A DNA stretch of 64,000 nucleotides from Pseudomonas sp. ok272 (GTDB lineage: Bacteria > Pseudomonadota > Gammaproteobacteria > Pseudomonadales > Pseudomonadaceae): NCBI RefSeq assembly GCF_900109995.1, contig NZ_FOCB01000011.1, forward strand, positions 7,133 through 71,132, given 5' to 3'. This document shows, piece after piece, positions 17,945 to 26,459 of this stretch (positions are counted from its first letter, which is position 1; every line of letters begins with the position of its first letter). The position numbers and the translations under genes are program-made. Below the pieces are notes generated by a model, which did not search any database, was not told the origin of the DNA, and was given only the letters and a program-made list of their open reading frames with translations.

Positions 17945-18946
17945 ATGATCCTGTTCCCCGACTTACTCGCCCTGCCCCGCCAGTTGCGCCACCCTCAAGT
18001 GCGCGACCTGGCCTGGGTCATCCTCGCGCCGCCAATGCTCAAGCAAACCCCCTGGCCGCAGCGTCACCCCCTGGCCGGCAGCGACTGGGTGCGGGCGCCG
18101 GAGCAATTGCAACACTGGCTACACCAACTGGATCAGGACAGCACCGAACTGCAACGCTGGCTGGCACTCGGCGCCACGCGCCGCCTGGGCCTGTACTACG
18201 AACGCCTGTGGCAATTCGCCGTGCAGCACGCACCGGGCATCGAACTGATCGCCGCCAACCTGCCGATCCGCCGCGAAGGCCACACCCTGGGCGAGCTGGA
18301 CATGCTGCTGCGCGACCGCGACGGCGTGCATCACCTGGAACTGGCCATCAAACTCTACCTCGGACCGCAAAACGGCGATGGCCTGGACACCGCCCAATGG
18401 CTGGGCCCCGGCTGCCATGACCGGCTGGACCGCAAACTGCAGCACCTGGTGCAGCACCAACTGCCCATTTCCGCCCGCCCCGAAAGCCGCCAAGTACTGG
18501 CCGACCTGGACATCGGCCCGTTCACGGCCCAATTGTGGCTGGGCGGTTACCTGCTGTACCCCTGGCCCGGCAAGAGCGCCTCACCCGACGGCGCCCACCC
18601 ACAACACCTGCGCGGGCGCTGGCTGCATCAACGGGACTGGCCACGCTTCCTCGCCCAAAACGTCCCCGGCCGCTGGCAACCCCTGCCACGCCAAGCCTGG
18701 CTCGCACCCGCCCGCTACGCACCGGAACACACCTGGCCACCCACACAACTCACCACCTGGCTAACCACACTCGACCCGCAAGCTCCCGCACAGCTAATGG
18801 TACGCCTGGAAGAAAATCCCGAGGGTGATTGGGAAGAAGCCGAACGGCTGTTCCTGGTGGCAGACTTGTGGCCCAACGTCCCCGGGACACCCCAAACACT
18901 CACCACCACCACCACCACCACCACCACTCAACAGGCCGAGCGTTAG
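17945..18946 (+). CDS. DUF1853 family protein
   Basis: The 333-aa protein matches DUF1853 (GRRLGLYYERLWQF-like segment, GELDMLL, HLELAIKLYLG). The D...E...K spacing in GELDMLLRDRDGVHHLELAIK resembles a PD-(D/E)XK nuclease core, but that is inference. The ATG at 17945 is used because the frame upstream overlaps nadK in antisense. The C-terminus is unusual: residues 318-329 are almost all threonine, encoded by an ACC triplet repeat. It is divergent from nadK. Confidence 0.85.
   Translation: MILFPDLLALPRQLRHPQVRDLAWVILAPPMLKQTPWPQRHPLAGSDWVRAPEQLQHWLHQLDQDSTELQRWLALGATRRLGLYYERLWQFAVQHAPGIELIAANLPIRREGHTLGELDMLLRDRDGVHHLELAIKLYLGPQNGDGLDTAQWLGPGCHDRLDRKLQHLVQHQLPISARPESRQVLADLDIGPFTAQLWLGGYLLYPWPGKSASPDGAHPQHLRGRWLHQRDWPRFLAQNVPGRWQPLPRQAWLAPARYAPEHTWPPTQLTTWLTTLDPQAPAQLMVRLEENPEGDWEEAERLFLVADLWPNVPGTPQTLTTTTTTTTTQQAER
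18901..18927 (+). repeat. (CAC)9 triplet microsatellite in the end of the DUF1853 gene
   Basis: Nine uninterrupted CAC triplets are read as a run of ACC threonine codons about 20 bases before the stop. Slippage in multiples of three would change only the length of the Thr tail. Confidence 0.9.
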
Positions 18947-19024
18947 CTCGCCTGCCGCTCTTGATCTGGCTTTTGATCTTGATCTGGCTGTTGATCCACC
19001 CGCCCCATCGGCAGGCTGAGCGCA

Positions 19025-19230
19025 GGTGTCCCTCTGGGGACTGGCGCGCAGCGCCGTTCGACGCAGTCGAACACATCGCGTGGAGGTGCAGCGAAGCCAA
19101 CCGGAGAGCGATGCCCCCAGAGGGATACCGTAGCGAAGGAACCCCGAGCCTTAGCGAGGGGCCGAACGCTCGGGGCGAGACCTTTGCTTCCTTTGGGCTG
19201 GGCCGGCACTCCGGCGTTTGCCAAAGGGAG
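19025..19230. repeat. Hairpin-rich intergenic repeat element
   Basis: In order it holds a 15-bp stem with one mismatch, 19025-19039 pairing with 19115-19129 (GGTGTCCCTCTGGGG/CCCCAGAGGGATACC); a perfect 7-bp hairpin inside it (GTTCGAC/GTCGAAC, 19056-19072); an 8-bp stem (CCCCGAGC/GCTCGGGG, 19142-19175); and CCTTTGG/CCAAAGG (19190-19227) enclosing GCCGG/CCGGC. From memory, very similar sequence is scattered between genes in P. fluorescens-group genomes, so it is probably a dispersed repeat rather than a gene. Several spurious frames cross it. Confidence 0.65.
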
Positions 19231-19278
19231 TCGACCGTCAGGGCGAAACCACCAGTAGCCGCACCCGCAGCAATGGAT

Positions 19279-19374
19279 ATGTACACCAACAAGAGATAGG
19301 CCGGCCGGTGGGCCGCCTTCGCGACGGTGCGGCGATCCGACAAGCCCGCTCCCACAGTTTGAGTTGGTGTACAT
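19279..19374. repeat. 12-bp perfect inverted repeat flanking a lone REP arm
   Basis: ATGTACACCAAC (19279-19290) and GTTGGTGTACAT (19363-19374) bracket about 72 bases that include a single REP arm (CAAGCCCGCTCCCACAG, 19341-19357). The layout resembles a small inverted-repeat-bounded insertion; no target duplication is obvious. The remainder of 18947-19418 shows no gene. Confidence 0.55.
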
Positions 19375-19418
19375 CCGCAATAGCCAGGCTGGCCGGCTGG
19401 CAAGCCAGCCCCACCACA

Positions 19419-19976
19419 TCAAGCCTTCTTATGCTGCTCCACCCAATCCGCATAAGCATTAATAAAGCCCTGCAAGAACGGCCGCACCGACTCCGACAAC
19501 TTCCCCGCCTCATCAAACGCCGCCCCAGCCCCACCCAGATAAGCCTCAGGCTGCTGCATACACGGCACATTCAAGAACACCAACGACTGACGCAAATGAT
19601 GATTCGCGCCAAAACCACCAATCGCCCCCGGCGACACACTGATCACCGCCCCCGGCTTGCCACCCCAGGCACTCTTGCCATACGGCCTCGATCCCACGTC
19701 AATGGCATTCTTCATCGGAGCCGGTACTGAGCGGTTGTATTCGGGGGTGACGAACAGCACCGCGTCGGATGAGCTCACCTGCTGCCGGAAAGTGCTGTAG
19801 GCTGCGGGCGGTGTTACGTCGATGTCTTCGTTGTAGAGCGGCAGATCGCCAATTTCCACGATGTTCAACTTCAGGTTCGCCGGTGCCAGCTCAGCCAGTG
19901 CCAGCGCGACTTTGCGGTTGATCGACTGTTTTCTCAAGCTGCCAACCAGGACAGCAACCGTATGGACCTTGCTCAT
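19419..19976 (-). CDS. chrR: NAD(P)H-dependent FMN reductase, ChrR type
   Basis: The 185-aa flavodoxin-fold reductase uses NAD(P)H and FMN to reduce quinones and, in the ChrR family, chromate. The FMN-binding loop GSLRKQSINRK is at residues 12-22. The family signature PEYNRSVPAPMKNAIDVGSRPYG is present, here with KSAWGGKP following. It is closely similar along its length to P. putida ChrR as I remember it (186 aa). It probably defends the cell against quinone and oxidative stress. It is transcribed alone and is divergent from the 78-aa gene. Confidence 0.9.
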   Translation of the reverse strand: MSKVHTVAVLVGSLRKQSINRKVALALAELAPANLKLNIVEIGDLPLYNEDIDVTPPAAYSTFRQQVSSSDAVLFVTPEYNRSVPAPMKNAIDVGSRPYGKSAWGGKPGAVISVSPGAIGGFGANHHLRQSLVFLNVPCMQQPEAYLGGAGAAFDEAGKLSESVRPFLQGFINAYADWVEQHKKA

Positions 19977-20159
19977 GGGAGATTCCGACTATCTGGCTAA
20001 AGGAGCCTGTAGTTATAGATGATTCAAGGGCAATCCACGCACTTGCGGCCAGGGAAACGTCGCTAAACACTATTTTTTTCCTGTAGGAAAACTTACCGAT
20101 CTTATTGACGGTCTACAGAACCGCAAATTGAGTGTCTTATCTCCAGAGGTTCTAAGCAG

Positions 20160-20396
20160 ATGGCAGCAGTACTCGTTGGACAATTCCATGCAAGAGATGC
20201 GGAAGGCCGCGTCTATTCCGTGCATGAGTTCCAGGATTCCACCGCTTCGGCAGACGGCATTACCCGCTCCACCCCCGTTCTCACCTACAAATTGGCGATC
20301 GGCGATCGTGTGAACAAAGTCGATGACAACGAATTTGTGCTGGTGCAATCAGGCATCACCATCATTCGTGACTCTGAAACCACCCGCGTTTCATAA
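20160..20396 (+). CDS. Small conserved-looking protein, 78 aa
   Basis: I do not recognise it. The soluble 78-residue product (MAAVLVGQFHARDAEGRVYS...) is rich in beta-forming residues and has no signal peptide or cysteine. GAGGT lies about 9 bases before the ATG. Codon choice matches the neighbours, which supports a real gene. A 16-bp palindrome TTTTCCTGTAGGAAAA at 20076-20091 lies in the gap to the divergent reductase gene and could be a regulator site. Confidence 0.65.
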   Translation: MAAVLVGQFHARDAEGRVYSVHEFQDSTASADGITRSTPVLTYKLAIGDRVNKVDDNEFVLVQSGITIIRDSETTRVS

Positions 20397-20483
20397 CCCG
20401 ACTTTACAAGCTGACGTCACAAGCGCGGACTTGGGTTAGGATTCAGCCACTGAATCCTTCACTGGCGGACACGGACTTCACGC

Positions 20484-21377
20484 ATGCGTTTACGACAGAT
20501 CGAAGTGATCCAGGCGCTCCTGCAAACCGGCCACCTGGGTACCGCCGCCGAGATGCTGCAATTGCCGGCCCCCGAGGTCGAAGCCAGCCTGCGCGAAGTC
20601 GAAGGGCAACTGGGTTTCATGCTGTTCGCCAGCGTGCGCGGACGCTTGCAGGCCACCTTCGAGGCGCGGGCGCTGCAGGTGCAGATCGCCCACCTGTTCG
20701 ATGCCCTGGAACCGGTGCAGCGCCTGGCCGACAGCCTCAAGCAATACCAGGCGCGCCCGCTGCGCATCATCTGCACCCCGCCCCTGGCCCAGCAACTTTT
20801 GCCCCAGGGCATCGCGGCCTTGCGCCGGCGTTTTGCCGATGTCCCTTGTTCCCTGCTCAGCCAACCCACCCGCGAGATCGTCAAGAGCCTGCTGCTGCGC
20901 GAAAGCGACCTGGGCCTGAGCCTGCACGACCCGGATCACGCCGACATCCAGTGCCAGGTGATCGCCCAGGGCAAGCTCCAACTGCTGGCGCCTCACGGCT
21001 GGCTGCAACCCAAGCAAAAGTACGTCAACGTGCAGGACCTGGCCGGCCAGTCGCTGGTCGGGCTGGAAGGCCACGATCCACTGAGTGTGGTGTTCGACAG
21101 TAAATTGCGCGCCCTGCGCCCTGCCCCGGTGATCCACACCCGCGTGCAGACCCATCAGATGATGCGCAGCATGGTCGAAGCCGGCGAAGGCCTGGCGGTG
21201 GTCGATCCGTTCACCGCCATCGGCGCCCGGGCCAGCGGGCTGGACGTGTGCCCGCTGTCACCGGCCGTGCCGATCAGCCTCTATGCCCTGCGGCTGCAGA
21301 ACGACACCCGCACACCCGCGCTGGACGCCCTGCTGGAAATCATCACGGCCAACGCCCAGGCCCTGCTGGCTAGCTGA
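20484..21377 (+). CDS. LysR-family transcriptional regulator
   Basis: The 297-aa protein has an N-terminal winged-helix region (residues 1-60, RQIEVIQALLQTGHLGTAAEML) and a substrate-binding domain (about 90-290). The helix-turn-helix is degenerate: the usual A-x-x-L-x-x-S-Q-P-A-V-S is replaced by AAEMLQLPAPEVEASL. The effector and targets are unknown. It runs convergent with the GNAT gene and overlaps it by 8 bases. Confidence 0.88.
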   Translation: MRLRQIEVIQALLQTGHLGTAAEMLQLPAPEVEASLREVEGQLGFMLFASVRGRLQATFEARALQVQIAHLFDALEPVQRLADSLKQYQARPLRIICTPPLAQQLLPQGIAALRRRFADVPCSLLSQPTREIVKSLLLRESDLGLSLHDPDHADIQCQVIAQGKLQLLAPHGWLQPKQKYVNVQDLAGQSLVGLEGHDPLSVVFDSKLRALRPAPVIHTRVQTHQMMRSMVEAGEGLAVVDPFTAIGARASGLDVCPLSPAVPISLYALRLQNDTRTPALDALLEIITANAQALLAS

Positions 21378-21951
21378 ACAGCCGATACCAGAACAACGCC
21401 ACCTCTTGGGTGTGCGGGTCGATCCCGCGATAACGCAGGTGGTCGATACCGCCCAGCACATAGCCGCACTGCTCGTACAGCCGACAGGCGCCGAGGTTGT
21501 TGTTCTGGGTTTCGAGCATGACGCCCGGCAAGCCTTTCTTCTGGCTCCAGAACTGCGCCACGCCCAACAGCGCCTTGGCCACCCCATGCCGGCGCGCCGG
21601 GGCGTGTACCGCCAGCTCATCGACATGGGCAAAACCGTTCCAATTGGTGCTGATCACCAGGTGGCCCACCGGCTGATCATCGAGAAACGCCATGAAGATC
21701 GCACTGTCCGGCGCATCCCTGAAACTGGCGAACTCCTCCGGGTCAATGCCATAGCACTTGCGGTATGACGTGACGGCCTGCAGCGGCCATTGCGCCACCG
21801 CCGTGTCGAGTTGGGCCTGGGCGTAGGCCTTGACGTCGAAACTGAAGTCACTGCCCCAGATATAGGTGGCAAAGCCCTGGTCGGCGACGCGCACCGCCAG
21901 GCCCGGGTGCTGCGGATTGATCACCGGGTGCAGGCTGGGGAACGTCCTCAT
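21370..21951 (-). CDS. GNAT family N-acetyltransferase
   Basis: This 193-aa protein has the acetyl-CoA fold: HVDELAVHAPARRHGVAKALL carries the R/Q-x-x-G-x-G/A-like loop, followed by MLETQNNNLGACRLYEQCGYV and a C-terminal YRGIDPHTQEVALFWYRLF. The acceptor is unknown. Its ATG overlaps the ldcA stop (ATGA), so it is translated with lysine decarboxylase. That suggests an amine or amino acid substrate, though this is inference. It may correspond to the small ldcA-linked gene of other pseudomonads. Confidence 0.88.
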   Translation of the reverse strand: MRTFPSLHPVINPQHPGLAVRVADQGFATYIWGSDFSFDVKAYAQAQLDTAVAQWPLQAVTSYRKCYGIDPEEFASFRDAPDSAIFMAFLDDQPVGHLVISTNWNGFAHVDELAVHAPARRHGVAKALLGVAQFWSQKKGLPGVMLETQNNNLGACRLYEQCGYVLGGIDHLRYRGIDPHTQEVALFWYRLFS

Positions 21952-24203
21952 GCTTTGATGCAATCGACGGTGTAACACCGCCCATCGCCCTCGCCTTCAT
22001 GTTGCAGGCCGTGCACATCGGCGACGAACCCCGGAAAACTGCTGTCAAAGGTCCGGGCAAATACCAGGTAATCGATGATCGAACGAGTCGCCTCGGTGAA
22101 GCGTTCCCCCGGCATGATCAGCGGAATCCCCGGCGGGTACGGCACCAGCATCACCGCCGCGATGCGGCCCTGCAATTGATCGATGGCGACCGCCTCCACC
22201 TCGCCCCGCACCAAGTGGTCGTAGGCGTCGGCCGGTTTCATGGCGATCTCTGGCAGCACGGTGTACATGCGCTTGAGGTGCTTGGCCGTGGCGTTGCTGC
22301 GGTAACAGGCGTGCAACTGGTCACACAGGTCACGCAAGCCCAGGCCCTGATAACGCGCCATGTCGCGCTGCGCCACGCACGGCAGGCAGGTGGCCAGACT
22401 GACGTTGGCATCGTAACTGCGTTTGAATTCCAGCAACTCGGTGAGCAGGGTGCTCCACTTGCCCTTGGTAATGCCCATGGAAAACAGCACCAGGAACGAA
22501 TAGAGCCCGGTCTTCTCCACCACCAGCCCACGCTCCCAGAGGAATTTGCTGACCACCGCCGCCGGGATGCCGCGCTCGCTCAGCGCACCGCTGGCCGTGA
22601 GGCCGGGCATCACCAGCGTCACTTTGATCGGGTCGAGCAGCACGTAGTCCTCGGCGATGTCGCCGAAACCATGCCAATCGGTGCCTGGCTGCAACAGCCA
22701 GTCCGCCGTGGCCACCCGGTCGATGCCTTCCACCAGCGCCGACTGCCAGATCGAGAACCACCAATCGTCGGCCGCGATGTGCTGGCGCAGGTTCGCCAGC
22801 GCCCGGCGAAAGCTCAGGGCCTCGTCAAACATCTCCTGCAACAGCGAGCGTCCGGCCGGACCTTCCATCATGGCCGAGGCCACATCCAGGGAAGCAATGA
22901 TGCTGTACTGCGGCGAGGTCGAGATGTGCATCATGAATGCCTCGTTGAAGCGATCACGGTCCAGTTGCCGCGCCCCGCCGTCCTGCACGTGAATCATCGA
23001 CGCCTGGCTGAACGCCGCGAGCAATTTATGGGTGGAATGGGTGGTGAACACCAGTGGGCTGCTCGCGCTGCGCGTGGTGCCCATGCCGTAGCGCCCGGCG
23101 AAGAACTCATGAAACGCCGCGTAGGCGTACCAGGCCTCGTCGAAGTGCAGGACTTCAACGCTGTCGCCCAGGGTTTGCTTGATCAGCTCGGCGTTGTAGC
23201 ACAGGCCGTCGTAGGTCGAATTGGTCACCACCGCCAGCTTGACCTTCGGCTCGCGGCCACGGGTCAGCGGGCTGGCGTCGATCTTGGCGCGGATCGACGC
23301 GGGACTGAACTCACTCAAGGGGATGGGGCCGATGATCCCCAGCTCATTGCGCTCCGGGCACAAATACAGCGGGATCGCCCCGGTCATGATGATCGAGTGC
23401 AGCACCGACTTGTGACAATTGCGGTCCACCAGCACCAGGTCGTCACGCGCGACCATGGCCTGCCAGACGATCTTGTTGGCGGTCGAGGTGCCGTTGATCA
23501 CGAAGAACGTATGGTCGGCACCAAAATTGCGCGCCGCCCTGGCCTCGGCTTCGGCCAGTGGCCCGGTGTGGTCCAGCAACGAGCCCAGTTCGGGCACCGA
23601 CACCGACAAGTCCGAACGCAGGGTATTCTCGCCAAAGAACTGATGGAACGCCTGCCCCACTGGGCTTTTGTGGTAGGCCACGCCGCCGCCATGCCCTGGG
23701 GTGTGCCAGGAATAGTTGGAGTCGGCCGTGTGCTGCACCAGGGCCTTGAAAAACGGCGGCAACAGGCCATCAAGGTAGCTGCGGGCGGCGCGGGCCACTT
23801 GGCGGGCGAGGAACGCCACGGTGTCTTCGAACAGATAAAGAATGCCGCGCAACTGGTTCAACTCGCTCATGGCATCGGCCGGGGCGTTTTCCAGGGTGAC
23901 CTGCTCGCCCAGGGCGAAGATCGGCAGGTTCGGCGCGCGCAGGCGGGCCAGGCGGATCAACTCGACCATGTTCTGCAGCAAATGGGTGTTTTCCCCGGCG
24001 CCTTCAGCGGCAATCAACATGCAGGCCAGGCCGTGGTGAGTGGACGCCACCAGCCGCCCTTCGGCGTAGTCGGTGGCCGAGAAGATACTGAAACCTTCCT
24101 GCTCCAACTCCCTGGCAATGGCGCGAACACGATCACCGGCGACCGTGTCGGCCTTGATATCGCGATGAACGATCAGGATCGGGAACTTCAGGTCTTTGTA
24201 CAT
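21948..24203 (-). CDS. ldcA: Lysine decarboxylase
   Basis: The 751-aa PLP enzyme converts lysine to cadaverine in the cytoplasm. It aligns end to end with P. aeruginosa LdcA (PA1818, also 751 aa) as I recall it, from MYKDLKFPILIVHRDIKADT to the GRCYTVDCIKA end. It has the wing domain (1-125), the PLP domain with Lys393 in THSTHKLLAAFSQ, HFDEAWYAYAAFH, and the C-terminal domain with YPPGIPLIMPGE. In P. aeruginosa the enzyme belongs to arginine-controlled lysine catabolism. A GNAT gene is coupled to its 3' end. Confidence 0.95.
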   Translation of the reverse strand: MYKDLKFPILIVHRDIKADTVAGDRVRAIARELEQEGFSIFSATDYAEGRLVASTHHGLACMLIAAEGAGENTHLLQNMVELIRLARLRAPNLPIFALGEQVTLENAPADAMSELNQLRGILYLFEDTVAFLARQVARAARSYLDGLLPPFFKALVQHTADSNYSWHTPGHGGGVAYHKSPVGQAFHQFFGENTLRSDLSVSVPELGSLLDHTGPLAEAEARAARNFGADHTFFVINGTSTANKIVWQAMVARDDLVLVDRNCHKSVLHSIIMTGAIPLYLCPERNELGIIGPIPLSEFSPASIRAKIDASPLTRGREPKVKLAVVTNSTYDGLCYNAELIKQTLGDSVEVLHFDEAWYAYAAFHEFFAGRYGMGTTRSASSPLVFTTHSTHKLLAAFSQASMIHVQDGGARQLDRDRFNEAFMMHISTSPQYSIIASLDVASAMMEGPAGRSLLQEMFDEALSFRRALANLRQHIAADDWWFSIWQSALVEGIDRVATADWLLQPGTDWHGFGDIAEDYVLLDPIKVTLVMPGLTASGALSERGIPAAVVSKFLWERGLVVEKTGLYSFLVLFSMGITKGKWSTLLTELLEFKRSYDANVSLATCLPCVAQRDMARYQGLGLRDLCDQLHACYRSNATAKHLKRMYTVLPEIAMKPADAYDHLVRGEVEAVAIDQLQGRIAAVMLVPYPPGIPLIMPGERFTEATRSIIDYLVFARTFDSSFPGFVADVHGLQHEGEGDGRCYTVDCIKA

Positions 24204-24297
24204 GGGGGCGGGGTGTCCTGAGACGGCGATACACTCAGGGTAGAGGGGTCAGGCCTATAGCGCGAGCGCGCAATCAACAACAGTGGAGGCATGCCCC

Positions 24298-24388
24298 TGT
24301 GGGAGCGAGCCTGCTCGCGAAAACCGGGGTGTCAGCCAGCCCATCAATCAGTTGGCGGACCGCTTTCGCGAGCGGGCTCGCGCCCACA
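24298..24388. repeat. REP pair between ldcA and dnaQ
   Basis: TGTGGGAGCGAGCCTGCTCGCGA and an inverted partner ending GCGGGCTCGCGCCCACA flank about 45 bases. It lies just downstream of dnaQ and upstream of ldcA. Confidence 0.85.
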
Positions 24389-24400
24389 AGAGGTAGACGT

Positions 24401-25159
24401 TTAACCCTGTTCTTGCGCCTCGGCCAGTTGGGTCCACAGTGCCGGGGCGCCGGCGGACTTGGCGATGATCGCCAGGCGCACCTGGTGCTCGGCCAGTTCC
24501 GCTTCGCTGGCGCGGATGATCCGTGCCGGGGTGCGGTCGGCCGGCAGGCGGCGGATTTCGCTACCCTGGCTGCCCGAACCATCGCCCGCGCCATTGCCGT
24601 CGGACGCATTGCCCGCCAGCGACAGGCTGGTCTGGCCACCGGTCATGGTCAGGTAGACGTCGGCGAGGATCTCGGAGTCGAGCAAGGCGCCGTGCAGTTC
24701 ACGGCCGGAGTTGTCGACGCCGTAGCGCTTGCACAAGGCGTCGAGGCTGTTGCGCTGCCCGGGGTGACGCTCACGGGCCATCAGCAAGGTGTCGAGGATC
24801 GAGCAGTGCTGGGTGATGTCCGCCCGCTCGTGCTGGCCCATCAGCGCGAATTCGTTGTTGATGAAGCCAACGTCGAACGCCGCGTTGTGGATGATCAACT
24901 GCGCGCCCTTGATGAATTCGAAGAACTCATCGGCCACTTCGGCAAAGCGCGGCTTGCCCACCAGGAACTCGTTGGTGATGCCGTGGACGCCAATCGCGCC
25001 CTCGTCACTTTCCCGGTCAGGTTGCAGATAGACGTGGAAGTGCCGGCCCGTCAGGCGTCGACCGATCAACTCGACGCAACCGATCTCGATGATCCGGTGG
25101 CCGTCGGTCACCGGCATGCCGGTGGTTTCGGTGTCGAGCACCACCATCCTCTGAGCCAT
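24401..25159 (-). CDS. dnaQ: DNA polymerase III epsilon subunit (proofreading exonuclease)
   Basis: The 252-aa protein is the 3'-5' proofreading exonuclease of the replicative polymerase. DEDD-h motifs are present: DTETTG near residue 9, HNAAFDVGFI near 100, and HGALLDSEILADVY near 155. The C-terminal tail after about residue 185 is the polymerase-binding region and contains a flexible Gly/Ser/Asn-rich stretch. In P. aeruginosa it lies beside rnhA; here the ben/cat block separates the two by about 9 kb. Confidence 0.96.
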   Translation of the reverse strand: MAQRMVVLDTETTGMPVTDGHRIIEIGCVELIGRRLTGRHFHVYLQPDRESDEGAIGVHGITNEFLVGKPRFAEVADEFFEFIKGAQLIIHNAAFDVGFINNEFALMGQHERADITQHCSILDTLLMARERHPGQRNSLDALCKRYGVDNSGRELHGALLDSEILADVYLTMTGGQTSLSLAGNASDGNGAGDGSGSQGSEIRRLPADRTPARIIRASEAELAEHQVRLAIIAKSAGAPALWTQLAEAQEQG

Positions 25160-25257
25160 CTGTGTACACCCCTTGAACGTAACGTTTTGCGTAAGGCGGC
25201 GATGTTAACACAGAGCGCGAAGCGGCTCAGCCAATGCCTGGGGGCTAAGCAGGACCC

Positions 25258-25346
25258 TGTGGGAGCGGGCTTGCCCGCGAAGAGGCCGGCACAGCCAACA
25301 ACATCATCGACAGACCCACCGCCTTCGCGGGCAAGCCCGCTCCCAC
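25258..25346. repeat. REP pair upstream of dnaQ
   Basis: TGTGGGAGCGGGCTTGCCCGCGA and GCGGGCAAGCCCGCTCCCAC face each other across about 40 bases. This is the GGGCTTGCCC subtype, different from the GAGCCTGCTC subtype near ldcA. Confidence 0.85.
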
Positions 25347-25390
25347 CCTGGTCCACGGTGAACACCCATCCCGTGTCAGGCCCGGATTCC

Positions 25391-25480
25391 TTGAGCGAGG
25401 CTTGCCCGCGAAGGCGGTAAACCTGACGACATTGATGTTGGATGGACTGGCCGGTTCGCGGGCAAGCCTCGCTCCTTGGG
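25391..25480. repeat. Second, diverged REP pair upstream of dnaQ
   Basis: GAGCGAGGCTTGCCCGCGAAGG and GGTTCGCGGGCAAGCCTCGCTC form an inverted pair. The terminal GTGGGA is lost on both sides, so this copy is more decayed than its neighbour. Between dnaQ and benD (25160-25519) no gene is visible. Confidence 0.75.
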
Positions 25481-25519
25481 CTCAACCCATTTTGTGTATG
25501 CGGGCTCAACGACCGGGGA

Positions 25520-26293
25520 TCAGCCCTGGTCACCGCCGCCCACGGGCATCACCAGGCCGGTGATGTAGGCCGCATCGTCGGAGGCCAGGAACAGGATCGG
25601 CTCGACCTGTTCGTCGATGGTGCCGTAGCGTTTCATCAGCGTGCTGTCGACGGTCTGATCGACGATTTGTTGGTACCAGACCTTCTCCTCGGGGCTCTGC
25701 TCGGCGCTGTTGCGCGGAATACGCCGTGGCGGGGCTTCGGTGCCGCCTGGGGCAGTGGCGTTGACCCGCACTCCGCGCTCGGCGGTTTCGAAGGCCAGGC
25801 ACGCGGTCAGGGCATTGACCCCGCCCTTCGCCGCGCCATAGGGCACTCGGTTGACACTGCGGGTGGCAATCGACGAGACGTTGACGATCGACCCACTGCC
25901 CTGCTCCAGCATGAACGGCAACGCCGCATGGCAGCACCACAGGGTCGGGAACAGCGAGCGGCGGACTTCGGCTTCGATCTCATGTTCCTGGTAGTGCTCG
26001 AACGGTTTGGCCCAGATGGTGCCACCGACGTTGTTGACCAGGATGTCGAGCCGGCCAAAGCGCTCGACAGCGGCCTGCATCACCCGGTTGCATTCGGCGT
26101 ACTGCTCAAGATCAGCCGTCAGGGTCAGCACTTGGGCGTGCTCGCCCAGCAGCGCCTGCAACTCGAACACCAACTCGGAGCGGTCGACCAGCACCAGCCG
26201 TGCGCCTTCGGCAGCCATGCGCTCGGCCACGCGCCGGCCAATGCCCTGGGCCGCGCCAGTGATCAGCGCGACTTTGTTCTCGAATCTGTGCAT
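25520..26293 (-). CDS. benD: Benzoate cis-diol dehydrogenase
   Basis: The 257-aa short-chain dehydrogenase oxidises 1,6-dihydroxycyclohexa-2,4-diene-1-carboxylate to catechol with NAD+. It has TGAAQGIG (residues 12-19), NNVGG, the catalytic Ser in VNVSSIATRS and YGAAKGG. The Ben-specific FEHYQEHEIEAEVRRSLFP is also present. GAGGG lies 7 bases before the ATG. It is the last gene of benABCD, but is separated from benC by a REP pair in a 166-base gap, so its expression may differ from that of benABC. Confidence 0.95.
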   Translation of the reverse strand: MHRFENKVALITGAAQGIGRRVAERMAAEGARLVLVDRSELVFELQALLGEHAQVLTLTADLEQYAECNRVMQAAVERFGRLDILVNNVGGTIWAKPFEHYQEHEIEAEVRRSLFPTLWCCHAALPFMLEQGSGSIVNVSSIATRSVNRVPYGAAKGGVNALTACLAFETAERGVRVNATAPGGTEAPPRRIPRNSAEQSPEEKVWYQQIVDQTVDSTLMKRYGTIDEQVEPILFLASDDAAYITGLVMPVGGGDQG

Positions 26294-26343
26294 TTCAATC
26301 CCTCAACCTGTGTAGCGCTAACACTTGCCATGGCACAAATCCC

Positions 26344-26433
26344 TGTGGGAGCGGGCTTGCCCGCGAAGAGGCCAGTACCTTCAACATTAATGCTGGCTGT
26401 GCTGACGCCTTCGCGGGCAAGCCCGCTCCCACA
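26344..26433. repeat. REP pair inside the ben operon
   Basis: TGTGGGAGCGGGCTTGCCCGCGA and GCGGGCAAGCCCGCTCCCACA lie between benC and benD. In an operon such a stem can protect the upstream mRNA or stop part of transcription. Confidence 0.87.
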
Positions 26434-26459
26434 AGGGACTGTGTCGACATCGAAGTCCT

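Noticed and set aside
18900..19422. Overlapping frames of 156-167 codons across the hairpin-rich gap
   Set aside because: They run through stems and the CAC repeat, have no ribosome-binding site, and I recall the same spurious translations from other P. fluorescens genomes.
20076..20091. LexA box
   Set aside because: TTTTCCTGTAGGAAAA is a palindrome but lacks the CTGT-N8-ACAG pattern.
21999..24221. 740-codon frame opposite ldcA
   Set aside because: ldcA is certain from end-to-end family similarity; this frame is its shadow.
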